A stretch of 64,000 bases of DNA from Bacteroidales bacterium (GCA_017483575.1 JAFUWF010000023.1:91503-155502), one strand, 5' to 3'. Positions 18,666-27,732 are shown, counted from the first letter of the stretch. The notes: generated from the sequence alone by a model not told the origin. Made by a program: numbers and translations.

Positions 18666-18673
18666 CAAAAATA
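18666..18673 (-). promoter_or_regulatory. -7 box for thrS operon
   Basis: TATTTTTG on the minus strand, 35 bp upstream of the thrS ATG. Confidence 0.7.
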
Positions 18674-18744
18674 CAACTTTTTTTATAATACACAAAAAAT
18701 ATTTTTTTGCACACTACCCATTCACACACACCTCGCCTACCCTA

Positions 18745-18880
18745 CACACTCCTCAGTCAGCCCTGACGGGCTGCCAGCTCCCCTAACTTAGGGGCGCAGC
18801 CAAGTTTGCGACGCCGCCATCTTCACTCCTCCCCAAAGCTAGGGGAGGTGGCCGCACAGAGTGCGGACGGAGGAGTGTGT
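18745..18880. repeat. inverted pair of palindromic elements (SSPKLGE family), intergenic
   Basis: Copy a (18745-18804) and copy b (18821-18880, inverted) each start CACACTCCTC and carry two hairpins. Hairpin 1 has different but complementary stems (CAGCCC-tgac-GGGCTG in a; CCGCAC-aga-GTGCGG in b). Hairpin 2 is near CTCCCCTAACTTAGGGG. After copy b, the tail motif ACGGAGGAGTGTGTCACA is repeated at about 21-22 bp spacing to about 18922. This fills most of the 403-bp gap between thrS and the mutase; the rest holds only the two promoters. Confidence 0.8.
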
Positions 18881-18984
18881 CACAACAACGGAGGCGTGTG
18901 TCACAACGACGGAGGAGTGTGCAAGAAAGACATCTCATTCTTCCCCGATTGAAAAAAAGATTTCTTCAATATAAAAAGTTTTAT

Positions 18985-18992
18985 TATATTTG
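18985..18992 (+). promoter_or_regulatory. -7 box for methylmalonyl-CoA mutase
   Basis: TATATTTG about 43 bp before the ATG at 19035. Confidence 0.7.
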
Positions 18993-19034
18993 CATTTCAA
19001 AGTTAATGATTGATTAAACAATAAAGTACTGATA

Positions 19035-21203
19035 ATGAGACCTGATTTTTCAAAAGTCGACTTCCGCGCCGTGGAAAAAGGGCGCGAATCGTTCGAGAAA
19101 TGGGAGAAAGAGAACCATATTGAGAAGAACTGGAAGACTCCGGAGCAGATCGATGTGAAGCCCGCCTACGGCAAAAAAGACCTCGAGGGCATGGAGCACC
19201 TGAACTATGCCGCCGGCATCGCCCCGTTCCTGCGTGGCCCCTACAGCACCATGTACGTGATGCGCCCCTGGACCATCCGCCAGTATGCCGGCTTCTCCAC
19301 CGCCGAAGAGAGCAACGCCTTCTACCGCCGCAACATCGCCGCCGGACAGAAAGGCCTCTCCTGCGCCTTCGACCTCGCCACCCACCGTGGCTACGACTCC
19401 GACCACGAGCGCGTCGTCGGCGACGTCGGCAAGGCCGGTGTGGCCATCGACAGCATCCTCGACATGAAGATCCTCTTCGACCAGATCGACCTCGGCAAGA
19501 TGTCCGTCTCCATGACCATGAACGGCGCCGTGCTGCCCATCCTCTCCTTCTACATCATCGCCGCCGAGGAACAGGGCGTCACGCAGGACCAGCTGCAGGG
19601 CACCATCCAGAACGACATCCTGAAGGAGTTCATGGTGCGCAACACCTACATCTACCCTCCCCTGCCCTCGATGAAGATCATCGCCGACATCTTCGAGTAC
19701 ACCTCGAAGCACATGCCCAAGTTCAACAGCATCTCCATCTCCGGCTACCACATGCAGGAAGCCGGCGCCACGGCCGACATCGAGCTGGCCTACACCCTGG
19801 CCGACGGCCTTGAGTACCTGCGCGCCGGCGTGAAAGCAGGCATGAGCGTCGACGACTTCGCCCCGCGCCTCTCCTTCTTCTGGGGCGTCGGCATGAACCA
19901 TTTCATGGAAATCGCCAAGATGCGCGCCGCGCGTATGCTCTGGGCCAAGATTGTCAGCCAGTTCAACCCCAAGAACCCCAAGAGCCTGGCCCTGCGTACC
20001 CACAGCCAGACCTCCGGCTGGAGCCTCACGGAGCAGGACCCCTTCAACAACGTCGCCCGCACCTGCATCGAGGCCATGGGCGCCGCCCTGGGCCACACCC
20101 AGAGCCTCCACACCAACGCCCTCGACGAGGCCATCGCCCTGCCTACCGACTTCAGCGCCCGTATTGCACGTAACACGCAGATCTACCTCCAGGAAGAGAC
20201 CAACATCTGCCGCGTGGTCGACCCCTGGGCAGGCTCCTACTACATCGAGACCCTCACCCACGAGATAGCCCACAAGGCCTGGGCCCACATCCAGGAAGTG
20301 GAGAAACTCGGCGGCATGGCCAAAGCCATCGAGAGCGGCGTGCCCAAGATGCGCATCGAGGAGGCCTCGGCCCGCAAGCAGAGCCGCATCGACTCCAACG
20401 TGGACACCATCGTGGGTATCAACAAGTACCGCCTCGCCCACGAGGACCCCATCGAGACCCTCGAAATCGACAACACCGCCGTGCGCAACGCCCAGATTGA
20501 GCGCCTGAAGAAGCTCCGCGCCGAGCGCAACAACGAGGCCGTGCAGGCCGCCTTGGACCGCCTGACCGAGTGCGCCCGCACCGGCGAAGGCAACCTGCTG
20601 GAACTCAGCATCGACGCCGCCCGCAAGCGCGCCTCCCTCGGCGAAATCAGCTACGCCCTGGAGAAAATCTACGGCCGTTACAAAGCCAAAATCAACCTTA
20701 TCAGCAACGTGTATAGCAGCCAGACCAAAGAGAGCGACGCCTTCAAGCGCGCACAGGAACTCACCGACAAATTCGCCAAGATGGAAGGACGCCGTCCGCG
20801 CGTGATGGTGGCCAAGATGGGCCAGGACGGCCACGACCGCGGCGCCAAAGTGGTGGCCACGGGCTACGCCGACATGGGCTTCGACGTGGACATGGGTCCC
20901 CTGTTCCAGACTCCCGCCGAGGCCGCCAAGCAGGCCGTGGAGAACGACGTGCACATCTTCGGCGCCAGCTCCCTGGCAGCAGGCCACAAGACACTGTTGC
21001 CGCAGGTCATCGAAGAGCTCAAGAGGCTGGGCCGCGAGGACATCATGGTCGTCGCCGGCGGCGTCATCCCGCCGCAGGACTACGACTACCTCTTCAAGGC
21101 CGGCGTGGCTGCCGTCTTCGGCCCCGGCACGCCCGTCAGCACCTCGGCCATCCGCATGATGGAACTGCTCTTCGCCGCCCGCGGAGTGGACATCGACAAA
21201 TAA
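19035..21203 (+). CDS. mutB: methylmalonyl-CoA mutase, large (catalytic) subunit
   Basis: 722 residues, full length. The TIM-barrel substrate domain carries [21 protein letters not shown], and the C-terminal B12 domain has DGHDRG (His about 606, the lower cobalt ligand) with [12 protein letters not shown] and [13 protein letters not shown]. It interconverts succinyl-CoA and (R)-methylmalonyl-CoA, the carbon-skeleton step of the succinate-propionate pathway, with adenosylcobalamin. Bacteroidota usually encode the small subunit directly upstream; here the upstream DNA is non-coding repeat, so the partner must be elsewhere or absent. Codon use is strongly GC-biased. Confidence 0.96.
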   Translation: MRPDFSKVDFRAVEKGRESFEKWEKENHIEKNWKTPEQIDVKPAYGKKDLEGMEHLNYAAGIAPFLRGPYSTMYVMRPWTIRQYAGFSTAEESNAFYRRNIAAGQKGLSCAFDLATHRGYDSDHERVVGDVGKAGVAIDSILDMKILFDQIDLGKMSVSMTMNGAVLPILSFYIIAAEEQGVTQDQLQGTIQNDILKEFMVRNTYIYPPLPSMKIIADIFEYTSKHMPKFNSISISGYHMQEAGATADIELAYTLADGLEYLRAGVKAGMSVDDFAPRLSFFWGVGMNHFMEIAKMRAARMLWAKIVSQFNPKNPKSLALRTHSQTSGWSLTEQDPFNNVARTCIEAMGAALGHTQSLHTNALDEAIALPTDFSARIARNTQIYLQEETNICRVVDPWAGSYYIETLTHEIAHKAWAHIQEVEKLGGMAKAIESGVPKMRIEEASARKQSRIDSNVDTIVGINKYRLAHEDPIETLEIDNTAVRNAQIERLKKLRAERNNEAVQAALDRLTECARTGEGNLLELSIDAARKRASLGEISYALEKIYGRYKAKINLISNVYSSQTKESDAFKRAQELTDKFAKMEGRRPRVMVAKMGQDGHDRGAKVVATGYADMGFDVDMGPLFQTPAEAAKQAVENDVHIFGASSLAAGHKTLLPQVIEELKRLGREDIMVVAGGVIPPQDYDYLFKAGVAAVFGPGTPVSTSAIRMMELLFAARGVDIDK

Positions 21204-21212
21204 ACCATAGGA

Positions 21213-22202
21213 ATGAAAAAAATTCTGATCATAGCAATGCTCCTCGCCGCCACCGCGGCGAGGGCATTCGATTTTAGGGCCCCGGCCCCCACGGGCCAGT
21301 ACCTCTACTACACCGTCATTGCAGGCACCGCCAACGTCAAGGTCGTCAATCCCAACTGGGACGAGAGGACCCCACCCACGGGCACCCTGCAGATCCCCGC
21401 CACCGTAGACAATGAAGGCACCTCCTACAACGTCACCGAAATCGACGCCCGCGCCTTCCAGAACTGCGACGCCCTGACGGCCGTGACCGTCCCCGAAGGC
21501 GTCACCACCATCGGCATGCTGGCCTTCGCCTTCTGCTCCGCGCTGGAGAGCGTCGAGCTCCCCGACGGCCTCGCACGGATAGGCCTCGGAGCCTTCAGCG
21601 ACTGCGCCTTCTACACCAACGCCGCCAACTGGCAGGACGACGGCATACTCTACCTCAACCACTACGCCATCCGCGCCCAGCGCAGCCACACCGGCACCCT
21701 CACGGTGGCCGAAGGCACTGTGGGCACCGCCGACGGCGCCTTCGAGAACTGCAACCAGCTGGAGCGCATCGTGCTGCCCACCACCCTCACCATGATCGGC
21801 GGCACCGCCTTCCAGAACTGCCTCTCGATGGACACCCTCGAGCTCCTCTCCACCGCCCCTCCCACACTGGGAACCAACGCCTTCCAGGCCATCGAGGACT
21901 TCACCGTCCTGGTGCCCTGCCACAGCGGCAGCACCTACTCGGCAGCCAGCGGCTGGAGCGACCGCAACATCGTGGAACACTGCGAGCAGCCCGTCGGCAT
22001 CACCCCGGCCGAGAGCACCGCCGTAGCCATCACCGCCGTTGACGGCGGCATCGCCATCGACGGCACGGAAGGCCGCCTCTTCACCGTCAGCGACCTCATG
22101 GGCCGCCGCATAGCCGAAAGCCGCGGAGGATTCGTAGCGCTACCCTGCCACGGAGTCTATGTGGTTGGAAGCGAAGGAAGAAGCATCAAAATCGTCTATT
22201 GA
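21213..22202 (+). CDS. secreted BspA-like leucine-rich-repeat protein
   Basis: 329 residues with a signal peptide (MKKILIIAMLLAATAARA). Treponema/BspA-type LRRs run from about 70 to 235 (AFQNCDALTAVTVPEGVTTI, AFENCNQLERIVLPTTLTMI). The C-terminal ~70 residues (VGITPAES to SIKIVY) look like a T9SS type-A sorting domain, implying surface display. Such proteins often mediate adhesion. It starts 9 nt after the mutase stop and may be co-transcribed. Its end overlaps the convergent LysE gene by 7 nt. Confidence 0.85.
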   Translation: MKKILIIAMLLAATAARAFDFRAPAPTGQYLYYTVIAGTANVKVVNPNWDERTPPTGTLQIPATVDNEGTSYNVTEIDARAFQNCDALTAVTVPEGVTTIGMLAFAFCSALESVELPDGLARIGLGAFSDCAFYTNAANWQDDGILYLNHYAIRAQRSHTGTLTVAEGTVGTADGAFENCNQLERIVLPTTLTMIGGTAFQNCLSMDTLELLSTAPPTLGTNAFQAIEDFTVLVPCHSGSTYSAASGWSDRNIVEHCEQPVGITPAESTAVAITAVDGGIAIDGTEGRLFTVSDLMGRRIAESRGGFVALPCHGVYVVGSEGRSIKIVY

Positions 22203-23050
22203 AACCACTCGCCGCCCGGCAGGCTGTCCGCAACCTGCACGGCGGAATCGACCAACGAATCGGACACCATCGAATCAGGCAGCAGCGTGATGTAGGCGGT
22301 GTCCATTTTTTCGTCCGCACGCTCGTTGGAATCGCGCCGCATCAGGTCGTGCACCTTCTGCACAATACCCGTCTTCTGCATATTCTGCGGCGTGGTGTCC
22401 GCGCCCTTGGTCTGGTAGATAATCATCGAAATGACGAGATAGAACGAGAACGCGATAAGGATGATACCGGTAATCTTGTTGAAAATGTTCATGATACGGG
22501 CCGTGAACCAATGCTGCAGCATGGCGGCGAGGCGGCACTTGAGCACATCCGTACCGAAAACGGCCAGCAGCATGCCGATAAAGAAATAGTAGCGCTCGCT
22601 GACACTGAGGTCCATCTCTGCCGAAAGGAACGTGATAATCGACACCCAATAAAGCCATATCAAAGGATTCAAAGCATTGAGCAAGAAGCCCTTGAGCATC
22701 AGCTCCCACTTGTGCGTCACCTGCTCGGTGCTGAACTTGAGGCGGCCCTCGCTGTTGCCCGCCGCCTTCACCTTGCTGCGATAGGTCAGCACACCGAAAA
22801 TTCCCGTGGCCACACCACCGATAATAGAGACGTAAACATTGTGCAACAGGGCATTCAAATCCAGATTTGACAGCACCGTGAGCATCAGCAACACAATGAT
22901 AATATCGCTCGCGCTGACGCCTGCAGCGAAGGAGACAGCCTTGCGGAAACCATGGTGTATACTGTTCTGTATCAACGCGAAGAACGCCGGGCCCAGACTA
23001 AAAAAGAGCGACAGCAAAACGCCACAGATGATACCAATTACAAACTCCAT
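22196..23050 (-). CDS. LysE-family exporter
   Basis: 284 residues with about 6 TM segments: MEFVIGIICGVLLSLFFSLGP, then RKAVSFAAGVSASDIIIVLL and NPLIWLYWVSIITFL. The GP...GFRKAV..AGVSASD pattern is that of LysE/RhtB exporters of amino acids. A polar ~60-residue C-terminal tail follows the last TM. The frame extends 72 codons upstream through a repeat array, giving spurious GAFRWRWG repeats, so the ATG at 23050 is used; it sits 20 bp from the -7 box at 23070-23077. Confidence 0.85.
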   Translation of the reverse strand: MEFVIGIICGVLLSLFFSLGPAFFALIQNSIHHGFRKAVSFAAGVSASDIIIVLLMLTVLSNLDLNALLHNVYVSIIGGVATGIFGVLTYRSKVKAAGNSEGRLKFSTEQVTHKWELMLKGFLLNALNPLIWLYWVSIITFLSAEMDLSVSERYYFFIGMLLAVFGTDVLKCRLAAMLQHWFTARIMNIFNKITGIILIAFSFYLVISMIIYQTKGADTTPQNMQKTGIVQKVHDLMRRDSNERADEKMDTAYITLLPDSMVSDSLVDSAVQVADSLPGGEWFQ

Positions 23051-23069
23051 TACCAATGTTTTTAAAATG

Positions 23070-23077
23070 CAAAGATA
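23070..23077 (-). promoter_or_regulatory. -7 box for the LysE exporter
   Basis: TATCTTTG on the minus strand, 20 bp upstream of the chosen ATG. Confidence 0.65.
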
Positions 23078-23137
23078 CGAATTTTTTACAATATGAGAAA
23101 AAAAAAAGCCATTCTCCCCCTCCAAATAGCATCCCCA

Positions 23138-23236
23138 GCGCCAACGGAAGGCACCCAAACCATCCCCCCAGCGCCAACGAAAGGCACCCAAACCACCCCC
23201 CAACCGCCAACGAAAGGCACCCAAACCGCCAACGGA
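23138..23236. repeat. GC-rich 11-bp phased array (33-bp higher-order period)
   Basis: Units of 11 such as GCGCCAACGGA, AGGCACCCAAA, CCATCCCCCCA repeat in a 3-unit cycle (33 bp), then shorten to a 2-unit (22 bp) cycle at the end; all breaks keep the 11-bp register. No protein coding is supported. Confidence 0.75.
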
Positions 23237-23318
23237 AGGCTCCCCGCACCCCCTCCATTCACCCAAAATAATGCAATTTCACCCAAAAACCACCGCCCTT
23301 TATTCGACTCACATTCGT

Positions 23319-23455
23319 ACCAAATTCGACCCTTCTTATATAGTTCTCATATACATCACATATACTTCTCATATAGTTCTTATATATGGTATATAGCAAT
23401 TATATAAGAAGTATATAAGAAGTATATGAAAACAATATGAAAAGGGGCGATTTGG
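23319..23455. repeat. AT-rich 11-bp palindromic array, copy 1
   Basis: The core at 23335-23438 is made of 11-mers of the form (C)ATATAGTNNN on the left and their reverse complements on the right (e.g. TATAAGAAGTA). Flanks ATTCGACCC (left) and GGGGCGATTTGGACGG (right) form inverted ends. Copies 2 and 3 are near 51.7 and 63.8 kb. Confidence 0.75.
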
Positions 23456-23469
23456 ACGGGTTTTTGACC

Positions 23470-23572
23470 GGGGATGGGTACGAAGGGGATGGACCGGGGG
23501 TGAGCTGGCGATGGGTTGGGGGTGGGTTGGCGATGGGTTGAGGATGAGCAGGGGGTGGACAAGGGACGAGGC
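23470..23572. repeat. GC-rich 11-bp phased array, right flank
   Basis: Consecutive 11-mers from 23485: GGGGATGGACC, GGGGGTGAGCT, GGCGATGGGTT, GGGGGTGGGTT, GGCGATGGGTT, GAGGATGAGCA, GGGGGTGGACA, AGGGACGAGGC. One more unit precedes them after a 4-bp slip. With the two preceding entries it fills the 609-bp gap 23051-23659. Confidence 0.75.
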
Positions 23573-23629
23573 GAAGGAGAAAAAAAACAACAAAAATGAG
23601 ATTTTTTTTGTCAGTTTCAAAAAAGTTCG

Positions 23630-23637
23630 TATTTTTG
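23630..23637 (+). promoter_or_regulatory. -7 box for DUF177-rpmF
   Basis: TATTTTTG about 23 bp before the ATG at 23660, with AGGAG at 23648-23652. Confidence 0.7.
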
Positions 23638-23659
23638 CAAACTCAATAGGAGTGTGAAT

Positions 23660-24172
23660 ATGAGCCAGAAAGAAGATACAACAATAAGGTTTAGCGGTTT
23701 AAAACCAGGCAGTTACGCCTATCCGTTTACCCTGACCGACGAGTTCTTTGAGGAATGGAAAAACGATGAAATCCGTGGAGGAAAGGTAGAAATCGAAGCA
23801 AAAATGGAGCGCATGGAGCACATGTTGATGTTCACTTTCGCCCTGCAGGGGGAGGTAACCACGATGTGCGACCGTTGCCTGGGGGACCTGGTGGTTCCCA
23901 TCGAGGGCGAGGAGCATCTGTGCGTCCGTTTCAGCGACACCGAAACGACGGACGACGAGGATGTCGTGGTGTTGCCGGAGAGCGCCTTCGAGATTGACCT
24001 TGCACAATGGCTGTATGAGTACGTGGCAGTACGCATCCCAATGCAGCATGTGCACCCCGACGGAGAATGCGACCCAGAGGTGACGAAGTACATCGTCGAC
24101 GAGGACGAGGTGAAGGAGAAAGACGACGACGAAATCGACCCCCGCTGGGAAGCCCTGAAAAAGCTGAAATAA
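23660..24172 (+). CDS. DUF177 (YceD-family) protein
   Basis: 170 residues from ATG 23660 (MSQKEDTTIRF); a GTG two codons upstream is less likely because AGGAG lies 7 nt before the ATG. The MCDRCLGDL cysteine pair and the acidic C-terminus (EDEVKEKDDDEIDPRWEALKKL) are typical. YceD/DUF177 proteins are almost always encoded next to rpmF, as here (22-nt gap), and are implicated in 23S rRNA or ribosome biogenesis. Exact activity unknown. Confidence 0.88.
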   Translation: MSQKEDTTIRFSGLKPGSYAYPFTLTDEFFEEWKNDEIRGGKVEIEAKMERMEHMLMFTFALQGEVTTMCDRCLGDLVVPIEGEEHLCVRFSDTETTDDEDVVVLPESAFEIDLAQWLYEYVAVRIPMQHVHPDGECDPEVTKYIVDEDEVKEKDDDEIDPRWEALKKLK

Positions 24173-24194
24173 ATAAATAAAAAAAAGTAATAAT

Positions 24195-24380
24195 ATGCCA
24201 CATCCAAAACACAGATTCTCGCAGACCAGAACGGCCAAGAGAAGAACGCACGATGCGTTGGAGAGCGCTCAGCTGACCACTTGCAGCAATTGCGGCGCAC
24301 AAGTAATGTACCACCACGTTTGTCCCGAATGCGGATACTACAGAGGCAAGCTTGCCATCGAAAAGAACGCTGAGGAGTAA
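24195..24380 (+). CDS. rpmF: 50S ribosomal protein L32
   Basis: 61 residues, MPHPKHRFSQTRTAKRRTHD, with four cysteines (TTCSNCGA and HVCPECGYY) forming the zinc ribbon, so this is the zinc-binding form. Second gene of the DUF177-rpmF unit. plsX/fabH, often next in other bacteria, are absent; a terminator follows. Confidence 0.96.
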   Translation: MPHPKHRFSQTRTAKRRTHDALESAQLTTCSNCGAQVMYHHVCPECGYYRGKLAIEKNAEE

Positions 24381-24404
24381 CCGAACGGTGAGACATGAAA
24401 ACAG

Positions 24405-24432
24405 AAAAGAGACCCGGAAGGGTCTCTTTTTT
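24405..24432 (+). terminator. terminator after rpmF
   Basis: GAGACCC-ggaa-GGGTCTC stem (24409-24426) followed by a T-run. Confidence 0.9.
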
Positions 24433-24436
24433 GTTT

Positions 24437-24467
24437 TAGTTGGTAGTTCGTAGTTGGTAGTGGGTAG
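24437..24467. repeat. 7-bp array at the 3' end of the Sel1 gene
   Basis: TAGTTGG, TAGTTCG, TAGTTGG, TAGTGGG, TAG: exact 7-bp spacing, ending 5 bp short of the stop codon of the minus-strand gene. Confidence 0.7.
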
Positions 24468-24472
24468 AGGAA

Positions 24473-27469
24473 TCACAGTTCGCGGAGGGCCTGCTCGGCG
24501 GCTTCCATGCCGGCCTCGGCGGCCACGGAGAGCCAGCGCTTGGCTTCCTTCTTGTTCTTCTTCACACCCTCGCCGTTGGCGTAGAGCTGGCCGATGTAGT
24601 AGGCGCAGCGGACGTCGCCGGCCTCGGCACCTTTGAGGAACCACTGTGCGGCCTGCTCCATGTCCTCCTTCACGTATACGCCTTCGACGTAGCACATGGC
24701 CACGAGGAAGATGCCGTAGTTGGAGCCACGGTCGGCGGCCTGCATGTAGAGGTTGTAGGCCTTGCGGCTGTTGAGGACCACGCCCTCGCCCTCCTCGTAG
24801 CAGAGGCCGAGGCGGCAGAGGGCCTCGAGGTCGCCGCGGTCGGCGGCCATCTGGTAGAGTTCGACGGCGCGTTTCTTGTCGAGGGGCACAATCTCGCCAC
24901 TCTGGTGGCTGCCGGCCAGACGCTTCATGGCGGTGGTGGAACCCACGGCGACGGCGCGGTTGTACCACTCGAGGGTCTTCACGGTGTCGCGCGGCACCAG
25001 TTCGCCTTCGGCGTAGTTGTTGCCGATTTCCATCATGGCATCGGCGTTGCCCATGGTGGCGGAGCTGTCGAGGTAGCGGAGGTAGAGGGCGGTGTCGGCC
25101 TCGCAGCCTATGCCGTATAGGCGGGCCTGCGAGAGGAAATAGTAGCCCCTACCCTCTTCGTCGAGGTGGGATACATCGCTCAGGATGGCGTAGCCCTTCT
25201 CGGGGTTGGCATCGACACCGGCGCCGACCATCAGGGCCAGACCGCATTGCACATAGGCCTCGATGCTGCCGTTGCCAGCGGCGTTGGAGAGATAGCTCCA
25301 GGCCTGGGGATAGGCCTCCTGCGACCACAGGTAGCGGCCCATCATGTAGTCGCCACGGGGGTCGTCGCCCTTGGAGGCCTCGTAGTAGTAGGCCAGGGCG
25401 GTGTCGCCGCTGCGTTCCACGCCGGGCCATCCGTAGTTGTAGTAGTCGCCGATGACGGCCAGGGAGCGGTAGGAACCGGCCTTGGCGGCGTCGCGGAAGT
25501 AGGGCAATGCCAGGGTGGTGTCCTTCTGCACACCGATGCCGCGGAGGTAGCAGTCGCCGACGTAGTAGAGACCGGCGGCGTTGTCGTTCTCGATGGCGGC
25601 GGCCTGCTGGTAGAGCTCGTAGGCGCGGGCCGAATCGGGAGCCATGGTGGAGGTGCCGTTGCGGTAGAAGTCGCCGAGGTAGGCGTAGCCATCGCTGATA
25701 CCCGCCTCGCCGGCGCGCTGGTAATACTGCATAGCCATCGCGGTATCGGGCTCCACGCCGCGGCCGTGCTCGTAGGCTACGGCCAGCTGCATGAGGGAGA
25801 CGCCGTCGTTCTGGTCGGCCAGCTGGCGGAACCAGTAGAGGGCGCTGTCGAGGTTCTGCTCGCAGCCGATGCCCTGCTGGTAGTCGTATCCGAGAGCGTA
25901 CATGCCGTCGCGGTTGCCGGCCTGCGCGGAACGCAAGAGGAGCTGATGGCCGCGGGCGCGGGTGGCCGGGAGGGTGTCGAACGAGCCGTTGAGATAGAGG
26001 CGGGCCAGCTGGTAGTCGGCTTGCGGAACGGAGGCCATCTCGTAGCACTCGGCAGCCTTGCGGAAGTTGGGTTTCTCGAGGGATTCGTAGTACGAGCCGA
26101 GGGACAGCCAGCAGTCCGACGAGCCTTTGCGGCCGCCTTCCTCAAGGAACCTCAAGGCCTGTTTCTGGTTGCCGTCCACCGAGGCCGCGAGGGAGGCCTT
26201 GAAGACGTAGGCGTCATGGTTGCCGTTGGCCACGGCCATGTCGAAGCAGCGGCGTGCGTTGTCGGCATCGCCCATCTCCATGTATGTGCGTCCTGCCGCC
26301 ACACGGAGCTCTTCGTCGCCCCAGTCGGCGCCCTGGAGGGCATAGCGTATCTCAGTCTGGTAGTCGCCGGCCTCGAAAGCCTTCTGGGCATAGTAACCGG
26401 CGGCCTGGGTGCTCTCCAGCTCGTAGCCCAGTTTGTAGTAGTACTCTACGCTGTCGGTATTGTCGTTGATGGAGTGGTAGCGGCACAGGTTGTTGATGGA
26501 GGCGACATCCTTCTTGCGTGCGCCACGATACCAGTAGCGGACCGCCAAGGCAGTGTCGACAGGCGTGAATTCGCCATAGATGTAGGAAGTGGCGATGTTG
26601 TCGTAGTTTTCATATCCCGGTTCGTCGCCGACCTCTTGGAAGAGGCGCAGGGCCAGGGGCTTGTCGAGGAGGGTGGTATCGGTGGCATAGCCAAGGATAC
26701 GGGCCTCCATCATTTTATAAATTGCATCACCATGATACTTTTCTTTCAGCCGGCGGTATTCTGCCAAGGCAGCACGCTCGTCCCGGGGCATGCCCATTCC
26801 GAAGGCCTGATAGCGAGGATAGTCCAAGATGCAGGCGGTTTCTCCACAGGAGATGCCCTTTTGGATCGTCTTCAAGGCGGTCTTCTCGTCGCCCATCATC
26901 ATATAGTACGAGGCCATCAGGCTGTATTTCATGCTGTGGCAGGTGCCGCCTTTCACCTTTTTCAGGCATTGGAAGGCCTGCTGCACATCGTGCGGATAGG
27001 CCGTGCTGCCGTAGAGGAGAAGGCGGGCCTTGAGCGTCAGAGCCTCTTCGCAGCCCATGGCGATGGCCTTCTCGTTCAGTTCCTTGAAGCGCTGCGCATC
27101 CTTTTTCACCCCATAGCCGTCGAGGTAGCAGACGGCGAGACGATAGGTGCCGTAGGGCGAGCCGGCATCGGCCGACGCCTTGGCCAGGCGGTAGCATTCG
27201 GCGCTGTCGCGGCCGAGGGCGGAATAGTAGATGGCCAGACGCGAGAGGTCGCCCTTGGCGTCGATGTTGCCGGCGGCGTCGGCTTGGCGGTAGAGTTCCA
27301 GGGCCTTGGCGGTGTCCACCGGCAGGCCGTAGCCCGACTCGTAGTGAGCAGCCAGCTCGCGCATGGCCTCGGTGTCGCCTTTGGCGACCTTCTTTTGCAG
27401 CTTCTCCACCTGTTGGCCGAAGCATGCCAAGGGGGCGAAAAGCATCATTGCGATTAATAGTCTCTTCAT
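24473..27469 (-). CDS. giant secreted Sel1/TPR-like repeat protein
   Basis: 998 residues with a signal peptide (MKRLLIAMMLFAPLACFGQ). More than 20 Sel1-like repeats run nearly the whole length, e.g. AMRELAAHYESGYGLPVDTAKALELYRQA near the N-terminus and ALCRLGLCYEEGEGVVLNSRKAYNLY near the C-terminus. Sel1 solenoids are protein-interaction scaffolds. No catalytic domain, TM or sorting tail is visible, so it is probably periplasmic. It stands alone between a divergent candidate sRNA and the convergent DUF177-rpmF unit. No TAnnTTTG box was found ahead of it. Confidence 0.85.
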   Translation of the reverse strand: MKRLLIAMMLFAPLACFGQQVEKLQKKVAKGDTEAMRELAAHYESGYGLPVDTAKALELYRQADAAGNIDAKGDLSRLAIYYSALGRDSAECYRLAKASADAGSPYGTYRLAVCYLDGYGVKKDAQRFKELNEKAIAMGCEEALTLKARLLLYGSTAYPHDVQQAFQCLKKVKGGTCHSMKYSLMASYYMMMGDEKTALKTIQKGISCGETACILDYPRYQAFGMGMPRDERAALAEYRRLKEKYHGDAIYKMMEARILGYATDTTLLDKPLALRLFQEVGDEPGYENYDNIATSYIYGEFTPVDTALAVRYWYRGARKKDVASINNLCRYHSINDNTDSVEYYYKLGYELESTQAAGYYAQKAFEAGDYQTEIRYALQGADWGDEELRVAAGRTYMEMGDADNARRCFDMAVANGNHDAYVFKASLAASVDGNQKQALRFLEEGGRKGSSDCWLSLGSYYESLEKPNFRKAAECYEMASVPQADYQLARLYLNGSFDTLPATRARGHQLLLRSAQAGNRDGMYALGYDYQQGIGCEQNLDSALYWFRQLADQNDGVSLMQLAVAYEHGRGVEPDTAMAMQYYQRAGEAGISDGYAYLGDFYRNGTSTMAPDSARAYELYQQAAAIENDNAAGLYYVGDCYLRGIGVQKDTTLALPYFRDAAKAGSYRSLAVIGDYYNYGWPGVERSGDTALAYYYEASKGDDPRGDYMMGRYLWSQEAYPQAWSYLSNAAGNGSIEAYVQCGLALMVGAGVDANPEKGYAILSDVSHLDEEGRGYYFLSQARLYGIGCEADTALYLRYLDSSATMGNADAMMEIGNNYAEGELVPRDTVKTLEWYNRAVAVGSTTAMKRLAGSHQSGEIVPLDKKRAVELYQMAADRGDLEALCRLGLCYEEGEGVVLNSRKAYNLYMQAADRGSNYGIFLVAMCYVEGVYVKEDMEQAAQWFLKGAEAGDVRCAYYIGQLYANGEGVKKNKKEAKRWLSVAAEAGMEAAEQALREL

Positions 27470-27538
27470 AATATCTTTATTTTTAGTTCGTTATCAATAT
27501 CACCACTTTTGGTTAGCGCCCATTTCACAGAATGGTTG

Positions 27539-27546
27539 TATCTTTG
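27539..27546 (+). promoter_or_regulatory. -7 box for a candidate small RNA
   Basis: TATCTTTG on the plus strand, divergent from the Sel1 gene; no ORF follows. Confidence 0.55.
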
Positions 27547-27551
27547 CACTC

Positions 27552-27650
27552 GAAATGGAAAGATAAAAATCAGCATATTGTCATCATCCATTTTTGTGTT
27601 TTAGGATTAATAGCATAGAGGTCGTCTTAAGCCAACGGCCTCTTTGTTTT
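27552..27650 (+). ncRNA. candidate small RNA
   Basis: About 100 nt between the -7 box at 27539-27546 and a terminator: stem AGAGGTCGT (27617-27625) paired with ACGGCCTCT (27635-27643), then TTGTTTTTT. There is no open frame worth calling. Boundaries are predicted. The remaining gap to menG (27651-27732) shows nothing. Confidence 0.45.
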
Positions 27651-27732
27651 TTGTATGTCCATTTCGAAACGCCATATATACTATTATAACATGAAAATCG
27701 CCAAAATACTACAGGGGCAGTATGTTTTAACA

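Noticed and set aside
19050-21980. 976-residue open frame antisense to the mutase gene
   Set aside because: Low-complexity His/Gly/Val-rich translation caused by GC-rich codon bias of the real gene; no start signals or family motifs.
23051-23266. N-terminal extension of the LysE gene with GAFRWRWG repeats
   Set aside because: Comes from translating the 11-bp intergenic array; the -7 box lies downstream of this region and the LysE N-terminus starts at 23050.
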